Source: Paractinoplanes pyxinae
GTDB lineage: Bacteria; Actinomycetota; Actinomycetes; Mycobacteriales; Micromonosporaceae
Reading direction: 5' to 3'
Assembly (NCBI RefSeq): GCF_026626335.1
Contig: NZ_JAPNTZ010000003.1
Span: 124,001-188,000 of the forward strand
DNA length: 64,000 nt
Of the stretch, positions 7,578-17,516 are shown piece by piece; the first letter of the stretch is position 1, and each line of letters opens with the position of its first letter. Made by a program: the position numbers and the translations under genes. Under the pieces are notes generated by a model, which saw only the letters and a program-made list of their open reading frames with translations, was not told the DNA's origin and did not search any database.

Positions 7578-8173
7578 GCGGCGGCTCGCTGGATCAGCAG
7601 GACGTTGTCGGTGACTGTGGCGGTCTGGCCGTCGGGGCCGGTGGCTCGGCGTTGAGGCATGTCGGCTCGTATCACCGGGAAGTCGGCGGGATCGAGGCCG
7701 ATGCCGGCGGCCACCTCGGTGGGCGTGGGGTAGTGCGCGTCGGGGTCCTGGTTCCATGACCAGGGGGCGGTGGAGCCGTGGTCGACAACGAGCAGCCGGC
7801 CGCCGGGGCGCAGGGCGTGGGCGGCCGTGCGGAACACCTGGGCGCGGTCGAGGGGGAGCGGGGTCTGGAAGTACTGGGCCGAGATCAGGTCGAACTCGCC
7901 GGCCGGGAAGCTCACCGCGAGGTCGTGCTGCTCGGCGGTGATTGAAGGAGCCTGCGCTCGCACCTGCTCGACGGCGGTGGGCGAGACGTCCACGGCGGTG
8001 ACCTGCCAGCCGTGCCGGGCCAGCCAGAGGGCGTCGCCGCCGGCGCCGCAGCCCAGGTCGAGGGCGGCGCCGGGAGTGAGCGGGGTTGCCACCTCGACGA
8101 GCAGGGGGTTCGCGCGTCCGCCCCACGTCCGGCGGGTGCGGTACTGCTTCTCCCAGAATTGTTCAGCGATCAT
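7574..8173 (-). CDS. Class I SAM-dependent methyltransferase (thiopurine/tellurite type fold)
   Basis: 199 residues from ATG 8173, starting AEQFWEKQYRTRRTWGGRAN. The SAM-binding motif I is ALDLGCGAGGDALWLA (about 37-52), motif II is VTAVDVS and motif IV is FDLISAQYF. The N-terminal pattern and size fit the TehB/TPMT-like Methyltransf_23/25 group, which handles small toxic or xenobiotic acceptors, but the substrate is unproven. Coupled to the DUF664 gene and divergent from the XRE-cupin regulator. Confidence 0.85.
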   Translation of the reverse strand: MIAEQFWEKQYRTRRTWGGRANPLLVEVATPLTPGAALDLGCGAGGDALWLARHGWQVTAVDVSPTAVEQVRAQAPSITAEQHDLAVSFPAGEFDLISAQYFQTPLPLDRAQVFRTAAHALRPGGRLLVVDHGSTAPWSWNQDPDAHYPTPTEVAAGIGLDPADFPVIRADMPQRRATGPDGQTATVTDNVLLIQRAAA

Positions 8174-8216
8174 GGAGCCAGCGTCGCCGCCGTCGTTCCG
8201 AGGTTGCAAGAAAAAT

Positions 8217-8228
8217 TGCGGATCCGCA
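8217..8228. promoter_or_regulatory. Perfect palindrome upstream of the XRE-cupin gene
   Basis: TGCGGATCCGCA is a perfect 12-bp palindrome ending 10 bases before the regulator's ATG, between it and the divergent methyltransferase gene. A TTGC direct repeat precedes it. Its location suggests an autoregulatory operator. Confidence 0.5.
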
Positions 8229-8238
8229 TGCTGAGGGC

Positions 8239-8826
8239 ATGGGCGCTGAAGAAGATGTGCTGGCCAACGTGGGTACGCGGCTGCGGGAGTTGCGGCGGGC
8301 AAGTAAAGCCACGCTGGCCGAGCTGGCCGCCGAGACCGGGCTGACCGCGAGCACGCTGTCGCGGCTCGAGAACGGCAAGCTCCGGCCGACACTGGAGCAA
8401 CTGCTGCCGTTGGCCCGGGCGCACGGGGTGCCGCTCGACGATCTGGTCGCGGCCCCGCCCACCGGCGACCCGCGCATCCATCTGAAGCCGATACGCCGGT
8501 TCGGGCTGACGATCGTTCCGCTGACCCGGCGGCCCGGCGGCGTGCAGGCCTACAAGGTGGTCTACCCACCGGCCGGAAAGGCGGCGACCCAGAAAATGCA
8601 GAGCCACGACGGGTACGAATGGTTCTACGTGCTGAACGGCCACGTGCGCTTGCGACTCGGTAAAGGCGAGGGCGAGCGCGAGTTCGAGCTGGGCCCGGGC
8701 GAGGCCGCCGAGTTCGACACCCGTACGCCGCATTGGATCGGAAGCGCCGGCGCCCAGCCGGCCGAGTTACTGACGCTGTTCGGCGCCCAGGGCGAGCGCG
8801 CACATTTGTCCGCGCCCGCCCCTTAG
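8239..8826 (+). CDS. XRE-family regulator with C-terminal cupin domain
   Basis: 195 residues from ATG 8239. The HTH (about 8-63) is clear: VGTRLRELRRASKATLAEL and GLTASTLSRLENGKLRP. A linker leads to a cupin domain (about 100-185) with YEWFYVLNGHVRLRLG and a TRTPHWIG segment, the usual small-molecule sensor of this class. XRE-cupin proteins commonly control amino-acid or polyamine metabolism or detoxification genes. Here the only adjacent targets are the divergent methyltransferase/DUF664 pair. A perfect palindrome lies just upstream. Confidence 0.9.
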   Translation: MGAEEDVLANVGTRLRELRRASKATLAELAAETGLTASTLSRLENGKLRPTLEQLLPLARAHGVPLDDLVAAPPTGDPRIHLKPIRRFGLTIVPLTRRPGGVQAYKVVYPPAGKAATQKMQSHDGYEWFYVLNGHVRLRLGKGEGEREFELGPGEAAEFDTRTPHWIGSAGAQPAELLTLFGAQGERAHLSAPAP

Positions 8827-8832
8827 GCGGAA

Positions 8833-11565
8833 TCAGCTGGTCGGGGGAGCCGACGTATAAATCGTGGCGTCGCCCTGCTTCAGCCAGATCTGCGGGTTGT
8901 CGATCGGGGTGAACGCCCGGTCCCCGCCCGGTTCGCGGGTCGTCGGCACGGCGTCGCCGTTGGGCAGATGCATGATGAAGTTGACCGGTTTGGTGTCGTC
9001 GACGAGCGGGATTTCGTACGTCGCCCAGCCACCCTCCACGCCGGTCGCGGGCCACGGCTTGTCCCAGGCGATCTGGGCCAGCACCGCGGGATCGACGGCG
9101 TCACCCCACAGGTGCAGGCCCCAGCCCGTGTAGTCCCCGGCCGGCCGGAAGTAGTGCACCGTGGCCACCGCCTGCGGCGGACCGGCGTACCGGACCGTAC
9201 GAACCGCGCTCACCACATGCGGGTCGCTGAGCACGGCCCGATAGCGGATCTGCGTGCCCGCGGCCAGGTTCAGCGACGACAGATCGTCGAACACCGTGTA
9301 CGCGGGCGACGACGAATCCCGGCCGATCGTGGTCCATGCGCCGCCGGCCACGCTGCGCTCGAACCGCACCACGTGGCTGGCCCGCTCCGGGTCGGCGACC
9401 GCCCGCACCTCGACCTGCCCGCGCACGTTGGCCCCCTCGGCCGGCGCCTCGATGGTCAGCGCCGGCGGCGGTACCTTGGCCGAGCGGGACGCGCTGGTGC
9501 GGCTGTGCCCGGCGTTGTCCAGAACCACGGCCTTGTACTCCACCGAGGTGCCGGCCCGCAGCCCGGAGACGTCGTGGAACACCCGGTAGGGCGCGTTGTC
9601 GTCGGTGCCGATCGAGGTCCAGCCCCCATGGCCCGTACGGGCATAGAAGGTGACCTGGTTGAAGGACGACCCGCCGATGTTCGCGCTGACCTGCATGCGG
9701 CCACGCGACTCGACCGAGGGCGCCGGCGCGGCCAGGGACACGGCCGGCGCCGCCTTGGACGCCGGAACCCGGCTCTTCGACGCGTAGACGACAGTGGACA
9801 GCGCCGGCACGGTGACCGTCAGCCGGCGGTCCGAGGCCGACGTCACCGTGGACGGACCGGTGCCGTACACCCGCTCGAACTTTCCGCCCGAGAGGTAGGT
9901 CGGAACGGCGGCCGTCTGCGCCGACGTGCTGTTGTTCAGCGCCACCACATACTCGCGCTGGTCGGTGCGGGAGAACGCGTAGATTCCCGGCCCGTCGGAG
10001 GCGTAGCGGTGCTGGTGGGCGCCGTCGCGCAGGGTCGGGTGCTGGGCGGTCAGCCGGGCCAGGCCGGAGATCCCCGCGTACAGGGGATGGTTGGAAACGA
10101 AGTTGTCCTGGCCGTGCGTGGCCGCGGTGCCGATCAGATCGTCGTCGAGGTATTCGGGCACCCGGCTGGCGAACATGGTCTGGCGCGCGTCCTGGTCGCC
10201 GCCCGGGCCGGTGAAGCCTTGCTCGTCGCCGTAGTAGATGACCGGGTTGCCGCGCGAGAGGTACATCAGCTCGTGCGCGAGCCGGTCGCGGGCCAGCCAG
10301 ACGTCGTCCCCGGCGCCCGGGTTGTCGGCCTGCACGAAGCTGCCGATGCGGCCCATGTCGTGGTTGCCGAGGAACGTCGGCAGCTGGTAGACGTTCGAGT
10401 CGGCGTCGGTGTACCAGTCGTCGCCCGCGAAGAACTGGCCCAGCGCGGCCGCCGACTGTCCCTTCGAGGCGTAGTTGCGAGCCGCCTCCTGGAACGGGAA
10501 GTCGAGCACCGCCTGCATCTTGTTGCGGGTGGTGAACTGCGAGGTGAAGCTCTTCGAGGTGTCGAAGACCTCGCCGAACATGAAGAACTCGGGCTTGCCG
10601 TGCTTACGGGCGAACGAGAGCACCTGCGGCCCGAACTTCTGCCAGAACTCGTCGTTGACGTGCTTCATGGTGTCGATCCGGAAGCCGTCGACGCCGAAGT
10701 CGGCGATCCACTTCTCGTAGACGTCGATCATGCCGTTGACGACCCGGGGGTGCTCGGTGAACAGGTCGTCGAGGCCGAAGAAGTCGCCGTAGAGCGAGTT
10801 CTCGCCGACGAACGTCGTGTCGCCCCGGTTGTGGTAGAGCGTGGTGTCGTTCAGCCAGGCCGGCACCTTCAGGTTCTTCTCGGCCGGGTCGAGAACGGGC
10901 TTGTACGGGAACGAGGTAGCCGGGTCGAGCGGCGGGAACGTCGGCTTGCCGGCGTAGTCCCGGTCGTCGAACGGTTTCCCGGCGGCGGTCTTGTACGGCG
11001 AGACGTCCTTCGACACGTACGGCTGACGGGCCCCCGACTCGTAGCCGATCACGTCGGCGGTGTGGTTGGTGATGATGTCGAAGTAGACCTTCATGCCGCG
11101 CTGGTGGGCCGCGTCGATCAGCGTCTTGAGCTCGGCATTCGTGCCCAGGTGGGGGTCGATCTGGGTGAAGTCGGTGATCCAGTAGCCGTGGTAGCCGGCC
11201 GACGGGCCGTCCTCGAGCTGCACGGCCTTGTTCTTGAAGCTGGGCGTCAGCCAGATCGAGGTGGTGCCCAGGCCCTTGATGTAGTCGATGCGGCGCAGCA
11301 ACCCGGCCAGGTCGCCGCCGTTGTAGAAGCCCTTCTTCGTCGGGTCGAAGCCGGACACGAGCGGGTCGGCGCCGAGGCCGCCCTGGTCGTTGGCCGTGCT
11401 GCCGTTGTCGAAGCGGTCGGCCATGACGAAGTAGAAGTTCTCGTCGGTGACCGGGGCCCGCAGCGAGTGCCGGCCGGGCAGCCCGCCCCCGGACGCGGCG
11501 GCGGGCGCACTGATCACCCCGCCGGCCAGGACGGCCGCGAGGATGACGGCAAGATGTTTTCGCAT
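8833..11565 (-). CDS. Secreted GH13 alpha-amylase/pullulanase-like enzyme with Ig-like and PUD domains
   Basis: 910 residues. Signal peptide (1-25), a GH13 barrel starting VTDENFYFVMADRFDNG, then two Ig-like modules (about 600-800) and a C-terminal starch-associated PUD-type domain (about 802-908, YFRPAGDYTGWGLHLWGD). The GH13 catalytic set is complete: DIITNH, the nucleophile in DGFRIDTMKH (about 292-301), the acid/base Glu in FMFGEVFD (about 332) and the transition-state Asp in FLGNHDMGR (about 404). Extracellular starch or pullulan depolymerisation would feed the MalEFG transporter. ATG 11565 overlaps the TGA of the GH31 gene (TGATG) and follows an AGGAGA site. Last gene of the maltose operon. 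Confidence 0.92.
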   Translation of the reverse strand: MRKHLAVILAAVLAGGVISAPAAASGGGLPGRHSLRAPVTDENFYFVMADRFDNGSTANDQGGLGADPLVSGFDPTKKGFYNGGDLAGLLRRIDYIKGLGTTSIWLTPSFKNKAVQLEDGPSAGYHGYWITDFTQIDPHLGTNAELKTLIDAAHQRGMKVYFDIITNHTADVIGYESGARQPYVSKDVSPYKTAAGKPFDDRDYAGKPTFPPLDPATSFPYKPVLDPAEKNLKVPAWLNDTTLYHNRGDTTFVGENSLYGDFFGLDDLFTEHPRVVNGMIDVYEKWIADFGVDGFRIDTMKHVNDEFWQKFGPQVLSFARKHGKPEFFMFGEVFDTSKSFTSQFTTRNKMQAVLDFPFQEAARNYASKGQSAAALGQFFAGDDWYTDADSNVYQLPTFLGNHDMGRIGSFVQADNPGAGDDVWLARDRLAHELMYLSRGNPVIYYGDEQGFTGPGGDQDARQTMFASRVPEYLDDDLIGTAATHGQDNFVSNHPLYAGISGLARLTAQHPTLRDGAHQHRYASDGPGIYAFSRTDQREYVVALNNSTSAQTAAVPTYLSGGKFERVYGTGPSTVTSASDRRLTVTVPALSTVVYASKSRVPASKAAPAVSLAAPAPSVESRGRMQVSANIGGSSFNQVTFYARTGHGGWTSIGTDDNAPYRVFHDVSGLRAGTSVEYKAVVLDNAGHSRTSASRSAKVPPPALTIEAPAEGANVRGQVEVRAVADPERASHVVRFERSVAGGAWTTIGRDSSSPAYTVFDDLSSLNLAAGTQIRYRAVLSDPHVVSAVRTVRYAGPPQAVATVHYFRPAGDYTGWGLHLWGDAVDPAVLAQIAWDKPWPATGVEGGWATYEIPLVDDTKPVNFIMHLPNGDAVPTTREPGGDRAFTPIDNPQIWLKQGDATIYTSAPPTS

Positions 11566-13835
11566 CAGTTCTCCTGGGAGAGCAGAAGTTCGCCAAGGGC
11601 GGTGAGCAGGTTGTCGTCCAGGTCGAAGGACTGCAGGACCGTCAGGGGCCGGGCCGACTCGACGGCCTCGAGCACCCGGGTCTTGGTCCGGTACTCGATC
11701 TGCGCCCTGTCCAGCAGGGCGTAGACCAACGCGGTGACGTCGTTGCGCCGCAGGCCGGGCCGGGCGCCGACGGAGATTCGTAACATGGCCGTAGCAGGCA
11801 CGTCTCGTACCGTAATCGATGTTCGAGTCGCACCCCGGTCGATCTCGGCCGGGACTGGCAGGTCGTCCACGGTCGCCACCGGATCGACGCCGGTGAGTGC
11901 CGGAAAGGTGGTTGTCCAACTGCGCCCGAGCGGCCCCGGACCGACTTCCAGGACGCCTTCCTCCTGGTGCCAGCGCAGCGGCGTCACGCCCGAGTCCTCG
12001 ATCAGATCGAACGTGCCGTCGGCGCCCGCCACGACCAGCACCTCGAGGTGGTCCGGCTCGACCGGGTCGTTGCCGGGCACGGCCTGTCCGTCCAGGGGCA
12101 CGATCGCCCCACTCGGCGCCAGCACGGGGATCGTGCTCAGGTCGCGGTGCAGGTACAGGGACCGGCCGCCGTCGTAGGCCAGATCGGTCAGCACGTCGAC
12201 CCACGTCCCCTCGGGCAGCCAGGCCTTGACCCGGCCCAGGCCCGTACGGCGGTCGGCGGGCGTGGTGATGGCCGCGACGACCAGCGAGGAGCCGAACTGG
12301 TACTGGTTCGGGACCTCGTAGGCCGCCTCGGTCGTGGGGGCGCGGTAGTACATGGGCAGCACCAGCGGCAGGCCGTCGCGGTGATTCATGGTGTGCAGGT
12401 ACGGCACGAGCCGGTGCCGCAGCCGCAGGAAGTCCGCCATCACCTCGCGGGCCGGGGACGGGAACGCCCACGGCTCCTTGTGGATGAACGGGTTCCGGGT
12501 CGAGTGCAGCCGCAGGATCGGTGAGAAGCAGCCGAACTGCAGCCACCGGGTGGCCAGCTCGTCGTCACGGACGCCGTCCAGGTGCCCGCCGATGTCGTGA
12601 CTCCACCAGCCGTACCCGATGTTGGCCGCCGTCGCCGTGAAGTGGGGCTGGAAGGCGAGCGAGGCCCACGAGATCACGGCGTCGCCCGAGAAGCCCACCG
12701 GGTAGCGGTGGCTGCCCGGCCCGGCGTACCGGGAGAAGGTCAGCGCCCCGTTGTCGAGGAAGTGGAAGTGGTTGAGCATCCACAGCGGGTCGATGCCGGC
12801 CACCCGCGAGTGCGGGCCGGACTGCCAGTCCAGCCACCAGAAGTCGACGCCGTCGGCCTCCAGTCCGCGGTGCAGCACCTCGAAGTAGGCGGTCAGGAAG
12901 CGCCGGTCGGTGACGTCGAAGGCGATCGGCTCGCCGCTCGACGGGTCACGGTCGAGGGCGGCCGCCATGGCGGGGTAGGCGTCCTCGTACGCGCGCACCC
13001 CGTCCGCCGGATGCACATTGAGCGTGACGCGCAGCCCCCGGTCGTGCACCTGCTTCAAGAAGGAAGCGGGCTCGGAAAACAGGTCGCGGTTCCAGGTGTA
13101 CCCGGTCCAGCCGCTGCCGTAGCGGGGGTCCACGTCGGTCAGGTGCCAGTCCATGTCGATGACGCCCACCGAGAACGGCAGCCCCTCGTCGCGGAACCGG
13201 TCGAGCAGGGCCAGGTACGACTCGTCGCTGTAGGCGTGGAACCGGCTCCACCAGTTGCCGAGCGCCCATCGGGGCACCACGGGTTGCGGCCCGGAGACCG
13301 CATAGAACGCTTTCAGCGCTTCCGCGTAGTCGTGGCCGTACGCGAACACGTACAGGTCGACGCGGTTGACGTTGTCCGCGCTCACCCAGCCGTCGTCGGT
13401 GAACAGGAACGAGCGGGAATCGTCAATTACCGCGAATCCCGTACGCGAGACGACCCCGGGTTCGAGCGGAATCGCGCCGTCGGCGTTGTCGAGCGTGCGG
13501 GCCGTGCCGCCGAGGTCTTCCGGCGCCTGCCCGTAGCGCCAGACCGAGTGGTAGGTGCTGATCCCGCCGCCCACGGCCAGGCTGAGGCCGCTGGTGGTGA
13601 ACGGTCCCCGGTCGTACGTGAGCCGGAACCGTGACGTGACGACTTCCAGATGGTCGTCGTTCTCGAACACCTGGAACGCCGGAACCGGCAGCTGCCGGTT
13701 GACCGCGAACGTGGACGCCCGGTCCTCGAAGACACCGTCCTCGGCGTATTCCAGGCGCACTAGGCCTTCAGTGAGCACCGTGATGCGGTAGCGCTCGCCG
13801 CGAACGACCGCCGCCGGATCGGCCACCGGCCGCAT
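11565..13835 (-). CDS. GH31 alpha-glucosidase
   Basis: 756 residues without a signal peptide, so probably cytosolic, hydrolysing maltodextrins imported by the adjacent transporter. N-terminal GH31 sandwich domain, then the barrel beginning PRWALGNWWSRFHAYSDESY. The nucleophile region is VDFWWLDWQSG (Asp at about 334), with WLDWQ instead of the commoner WxDMxE, which marks a subfamily with possibly different linkage preference. The acid/base Asp is in VGFSGDAVISW (about 382), and IGGHLDG and RWLQFGCFSPILRLHS follow. ATG 13835 overlaps the malG stop (TGATG). The open frame extending to 14480 is read-through. Confidence 0.92.
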   Translation of the reverse strand: MRPVADPAAVVRGERYRITVLTEGLVRLEYAEDGVFEDRASTFAVNRQLPVPAFQVFENDDHLEVVTSRFRLTYDRGPFTTSGLSLAVGGGISTYHSVWRYGQAPEDLGGTARTLDNADGAIPLEPGVVSRTGFAVIDDSRSFLFTDDGWVSADNVNRVDLYVFAYGHDYAEALKAFYAVSGPQPVVPRWALGNWWSRFHAYSDESYLALLDRFRDEGLPFSVGVIDMDWHLTDVDPRYGSGWTGYTWNRDLFSEPASFLKQVHDRGLRVTLNVHPADGVRAYEDAYPAMAAALDRDPSSGEPIAFDVTDRRFLTAYFEVLHRGLEADGVDFWWLDWQSGPHSRVAGIDPLWMLNHFHFLDNGALTFSRYAGPGSHRYPVGFSGDAVISWASLAFQPHFTATAANIGYGWWSHDIGGHLDGVRDDELATRWLQFGCFSPILRLHSTRNPFIHKEPWAFPSPAREVMADFLRLRHRLVPYLHTMNHRDGLPLVLPMYYRAPTTEAAYEVPNQYQFGSSLVVAAITTPADRRTGLGRVKAWLPEGTWVDVLTDLAYDGGRSLYLHRDLSTIPVLAPSGAIVPLDGQAVPGNDPVEPDHLEVLVVAGADGTFDLIEDSGVTPLRWHQEEGVLEVGPGPLGRSWTTTFPALTGVDPVATVDDLPVPAEIDRGATRTSITVRDVPATAMLRISVGARPGLRRNDVTALVYALLDRAQIEYRTKTRVLEAVESARPLTVLQSFDLDDNLLTALGELLLSQEN

Positions 13836-14686
13836 CAGTCCTTCACCGACCCGGCCGTGAGCCCGCCGACGATGTACCTCTGCAGGTACTGGAAGAGCAG
13901 CACCACGGGCAACGCGGTCATCAGCGCGCCCGCCGCGAAGACGCCCAGGTTGTTCGACCGGTCCGACTCGATGATCCCGTACAGGCCGACGGCCAGGGTC
14001 TTGGAGTCGGTGTCGGTCAGGAAGATCGAGGCCAGCAGGAACTCGCCGATCACGCCGACGAAGGCGAGCAGCCCGGTGACGGCCAGGATAGGCCGGGCCA
14101 GCGGCAACAGGATCCGGAAGAACACCGTGGCTTGGCTCGCGCCGTCCACCACGGCCGCCTCGTCGAGCTGGCGGGGGATGGTGTCGAAGTAGCCCTTGAT
14201 CAGCCAAACCTGGGCCAGCGCGCTGCCCATCAGCACCAAGCTGTAGCCCGCGATGGTGTTGAGCCCCAGCGCGGGCAGCGCCTCGCCGAGCTCGGTGACC
14301 ATCGTGAACAGCGCGATCACGGCCAGGAACTGCGGGAACATCTGAATCAGGAGCAGCGTGAGCAGACCGCTGCGACGGCCGCGGAAGCGGAAACGGGAGA
14401 ACGCGTACGCGGCCATCGCGCTCGAGAAGACCTGCACGACCGTCACCGCGGCGCACACGACAACCGTGTTGAGCAGCCACCGCGGGAACGGCCGGGCCGG
14501 GTCCTCGAACAGCGAGCGGAAGTGCACGAGGCTGAACTGGGTCGGCACGACGTCGGTCGAGACCACGGTGCCCAGCGGATTGAATGCGGCCGACACGACG
14601 TACAGCACCGGGACGACGGCGAAAATCACGGCGACCAGGCCGCCGACATGCCGCCAGCCGACCTCACGCCACCAACGGATCGTCAA
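13835..14686 (-). CDS. malG: Maltodextrin ABC transporter permease MalG-type
   Basis: 283 residues with six predicted membrane helices. The binding-protein-dependent permease EAA loop is near residues 175-195 (QLDEAAVVDGASQATVFFRI), the contact site for the ATPase. C-terminal part: RYIVGGLTAGSVKD, typical of MalG. It lies one base after malF and overlaps the GH31 gene. The ATPase is not in the cluster; in actinomycetes a shared MsiK-type ATPase usually serves several such importers. Confidence 0.9.
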   Translation of the reverse strand: MTIRWWREVGWRHVGGLVAVIFAVVPVLYVVSAAFNPLGTVVSTDVVPTQFSLVHFRSLFEDPARPFPRWLLNTVVVCAAVTVVQVFSSAMAAYAFSRFRFRGRRSGLLTLLLIQMFPQFLAVIALFTMVTELGEALPALGLNTIAGYSLVLMGSALAQVWLIKGYFDTIPRQLDEAAVVDGASQATVFFRILLPLARPILAVTGLLAFVGVIGEFLLASIFLTDTDSKTLAVGLYGIIESDRSNNLGVFAAGALMTALPVVLLFQYLQRYIVGGLTAGSVKD

Positions 14687-14687
14687 G

Positions 14688-16196
14688 TCAGTGCACCTCC
14701 TCGAGACTGCGGGTGGCCCGGAACTGGGCCGCGGCGAGCACCCCGGTGATGACGAAGAGCAGGGTGGCGATGGCCGCCGCGAAGCCGAACTGCGCGCCGC
14801 CCGCGCCGAACGCGAGCCGTACGGTGTAGCTGATCAGGATGTCGGTGGCGCCCGCGTCCGGGTTGTCCGGCGTGAACGGGCCGCCGTGGGTGAGCAGTTC
14901 GACCACGTTGAAGTTGTTGAAGTTGAACGCGAACGACGCCACCAGGATCGGCCCCACGGCCACCAGCAGCAAGGGCAGCGTGATCTTGCGGAAGGCGGTG
15001 AACCCGCCGGCGCCGTCGATGGTCGCGGCTTCCTTGAGCTCGCCCGGAATGGCTTGCAGGGCGCCGGTGGCCACGAGGAACATGTACGGGAAACCGAGCC
15101 ACAGGTTGAGCAGCAGCAGCGCCGCCTTGGCCCAGAACGGGTCGCCCAACCAGTCGACGTGCAGGCCGGTCAGGCTGTTGATCAGCCCGAACTCCTGGTT
15201 GAAGAAGCCGGACCAGACCAGGATGCTGATGAACCCCGGGATCGCGTACGGCAGCAGCAGGATCGAGCGGTACCACTTCTGACCCCGTACGCGCGGGTCG
15301 TTGAGCATCACGGCCAGCGCCAGCCCGACGGCGAAGGTGAGCAGCACCGAGCCCGCCGCGAACACGACCGTCCAGCCGAAGATGCGCAGGAAGCCGCCGA
15401 GGATGCGCGAATCGGTGAACGCGCGCCGGTAGTTCTCGAGCCCGACGCTCGCGCGCCAGGACTGCTCGGACAGGCGCTGCCCGGTGCTGTCGGCGAAGTA
15501 CTCGCGGTCGCCCTGGCGTTGCACGGTATAGCGCGTTTGTGTTCGCTGGTCGACGATCGTGTCCGCCGGCTTCTCGTAGCGCAGCGTCGTTCGTCCCTCG
15601 AACGCCTCGCGCAGCCCGCGCTGACGGATCGCGCCGTCCGCGGTGGGGACCGCGAACTCCTTCAGCCGCGGGCCGGCCTCGTTGACCTGCGCCGGTGTCA
15701 GGAAGGTGTAGCCCGGCGCGGCCGTGACGAATCCCTTGGTGACCGTGGCCGCCTCCTGGCTCAGCTCCTTCAGACCTTGCTCATTTCCGGCGTACGCGTG
15801 ATTGGTGGCGCGGTCAACCAGGAAGAACATGAATTCGCCGTCGCTCGTGGTCGCGACCGACAGGTTGAACGTGGGCGAATCCGGCGCCTGGACGACCGAG
15901 TTGGCCACGATGCGCGCGACCGTCTGCTCCTTGGTCGACCGGGTGCCGTCGCCGTAGTTGGTGGTCGACATCTGCACGGTGGCCAGCACCGGCGCGACAG
16001 TGAACAGGACGAGCAGGAGAGTGCCCGGCACCAGGTACTTGGCCACCAGCGCCCGGCGGGTGGCGTAGGTGACCAGCAGCACCGCGACGACGATCCAGGC
16101 GACGGCCAGCACCACGAAGTGCCGGCCGGCCGCCAGACCGGGGGTGAGCGCCGCCGCGGTGCCGACAGCGATCCCCAGGCAGAGGATCCGGATCAC
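14688..16196 (-). CDS. malF: Maltodextrin ABC transporter permease MalF-type with large periplasmic-type loop
   Basis: 502 residues from GTG 16196, which overlaps the malE stop (GTGA). Two N-terminal helices, a third near residues 50-72, then a long extracytoplasmic insertion (about 73-235) before the core permease helices. This resembles the P2 domain of enterobacterial MalF and matches its overall length. The EAA loop is KEAATIDGAGGFTAFRKITL. The start is placed at GTG rather than at the much longer open frame because the latter reads back through malE. Confidence 0.88.
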   Translation of the reverse strand: MIRILCLGIAVGTAAALTPGLAAGRHFVVLAVAWIVVAVLLVTYATRRALVAKYLVPGTLLLVLFTVAPVLATVQMSTTNYGDGTRSTKEQTVARIVANSVVQAPDSPTFNLSVATTSDGEFMFFLVDRATNHAYAGNEQGLKELSQEAATVTKGFVTAAPGYTFLTPAQVNEAGPRLKEFAVPTADGAIRQRGLREAFEGRTTLRYEKPADTIVDQRTQTRYTVQRQGDREYFADSTGQRLSEQSWRASVGLENYRRAFTDSRILGGFLRIFGWTVVFAAGSVLLTFAVGLALAVMLNDPRVRGQKWYRSILLLPYAIPGFISILVWSGFFNQEFGLINSLTGLHVDWLGDPFWAKAALLLLNLWLGFPYMFLVATGALQAIPGELKEAATIDGAGGFTAFRKITLPLLLVAVGPILVASFAFNFNNFNVVELLTHGGPFTPDNPDAGATDILISYTVRLAFGAGGAQFGFAAAIATLLFVITGVLAAAQFRATRSLEEVH

Positions 16197-17467
16197 TTGG
16201 CCCGGACCGCGTTCTCGATCGTCTTGCCGGTCTTGGTCATGGTGGACGCGGGATCGGCGCCGCCCACGATGATGGCGTAGGCCTGGCCCAGCGGCGGCCA
16301 CACGCCGGCCATGAACGGGAAGTCGGGCAGCAGTGTCGCGTTCTTGGCGCCGGCCGCGAGCTTGCCCATGTCGGCGTCCTTGGCACTCACGGCGGCGAGC
16401 ACGTCGCTGCGGACGGGCGGGCGCGGGTCCTGCTCGTACATGGCCGTCATCGCTTCGGGCGTGTTCATCGCCCGGGTCACGAACTCCTCGGCGAAGGCCG
16501 GGTTCTTCGCGTTCGACAGCATCCAGAACGCCTGCACGCCGAGGAAGGGCGCGGCCGGCTGGCCACCCCGGAACGGCGGGACGGGCGTGATGTCGTACGG
16601 AATTTTGGATTTGCGAATGTCGGCCAGCGCCCACGGGCCCGAGATCAGGTAGGCCGCGTTGCCCTCGGTGAACTGCGCGATCGCGTTGGAGCCGTCGATC
16701 GAGCGGGACAGCACCTTCGAGCCCTTCTCGCCCAGCGCCGCGATCTTCTTCGCCGCCGCGATGGATTCCGGCGTGCCGATGCCGACCTTCGTGGTGTCGT
16801 ACTGGCCGCTCGCGTCCATCGCGAACAGCGATCCGCCGGCCGAGGTGAAGAACGGGTGCATGTGGTACGCGTCGCCCTCCTGCCCGACCGGCAGCGAGAG
16901 CGCCCGCTTGACCGTGCCCTTCTTGACCGCCGCCTGACCCGTGCTCACCAGCTCTTCGACGGTCGCCGGGGCGTCCGGTGCGGCCTTGGTGTTGCGGTAG
17001 AGGACCAAATTCTCCATCCCGTACGGCAAGGCCCAGACCTGTCCGTTGCGGCTGACCGAGGCGACAGCGCTTTTCTCGTACGCGTTCAGGTCCGCAGCCC
17101 CGAGCGAGAGCGGCTTGATCGTGCCGTTCTGCAGCGCGCCGCCGAGGAAGTCGTTGGGCAAGGTCAGGATGTCGGGCCCGTTGCCGGCCTGGTTGGCGGT
17201 GATGGCGGTGGCGGCGAGGTCGGCCGCGATCACCTGCACGTCGACGGTGATGCCGTTCTCCTGGCCGAACTTCTGGGCGATCGGGGTGACCGCGCGGCTG
17301 GCCGCCTCCGAGGTCCAGATGACCAGTTGGGCGTTCGCGCCCGCCGATGCGCTCGGCTTCGCTTCGTTTTGGTTCTCTTCACCGCCTTTGCCGCCGTCGC
17401 CACCGGAGCAAGCGGCGGTGGGGAGCAGGGCGGTCAGGGCTATGAGGGCGAGCAGACGGGATCTCAT
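16193..17467 (-). CDS. malE: Maltose/maltodextrin-binding lipoprotein MalE-type
   Basis: 424 residues from ATG 17467. Lipoprotein signal with LLPTAAC (Cys 20), a Gly/Glu/Asn-rich spacer, then an SBP_bac_8 fold starting QLVIWTSEAASRAVTPI. Features of the maltose-binding clade include ALPYGMENLVLYRNTKA and AAYLISGPWALADIR. It is the first gene of the mal operon. Expression is probably controlled by MalR: a consensus -35 lies at 17565-17560 and a LacI-type operator sits at the transcription start (17517-17532). Confidence 0.92.
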   Translation of the reverse strand: MRSRLLALIALTALLPTAACSGGDGGKGGEENQNEAKPSASAGANAQLVIWTSEAASRAVTPIAQKFGQENGITVDVQVIAADLAATAITANQAGNGPDILTLPNDFLGGALQNGTIKPLSLGAADLNAYEKSAVASVSRNGQVWALPYGMENLVLYRNTKAAPDAPATVEELVSTGQAAVKKGTVKRALSLPVGQEGDAYHMHPFFTSAGGSLFAMDASGQYDTTKVGIGTPESIAAAKKIAALGEKGSKVLSRSIDGSNAIAQFTEGNAAYLISGPWALADIRKSKIPYDITPVPPFRGGQPAAPFLGVQAFWMLSNAKNPAFAEEFVTRAMNTPEAMTAMYEQDPRPPVRSDVLAAVSAKDADMGKLAAGAKNATLLPDFPFMAGVWPPLGQAYAIIVGGADPASTMTKTGKTIENAVRAK

Positions 17468-17516
17468 CGGGACTCCTCTGTGGGTGTGGATCACCGGCGT
17501 GCTGCGTACTGGGCTC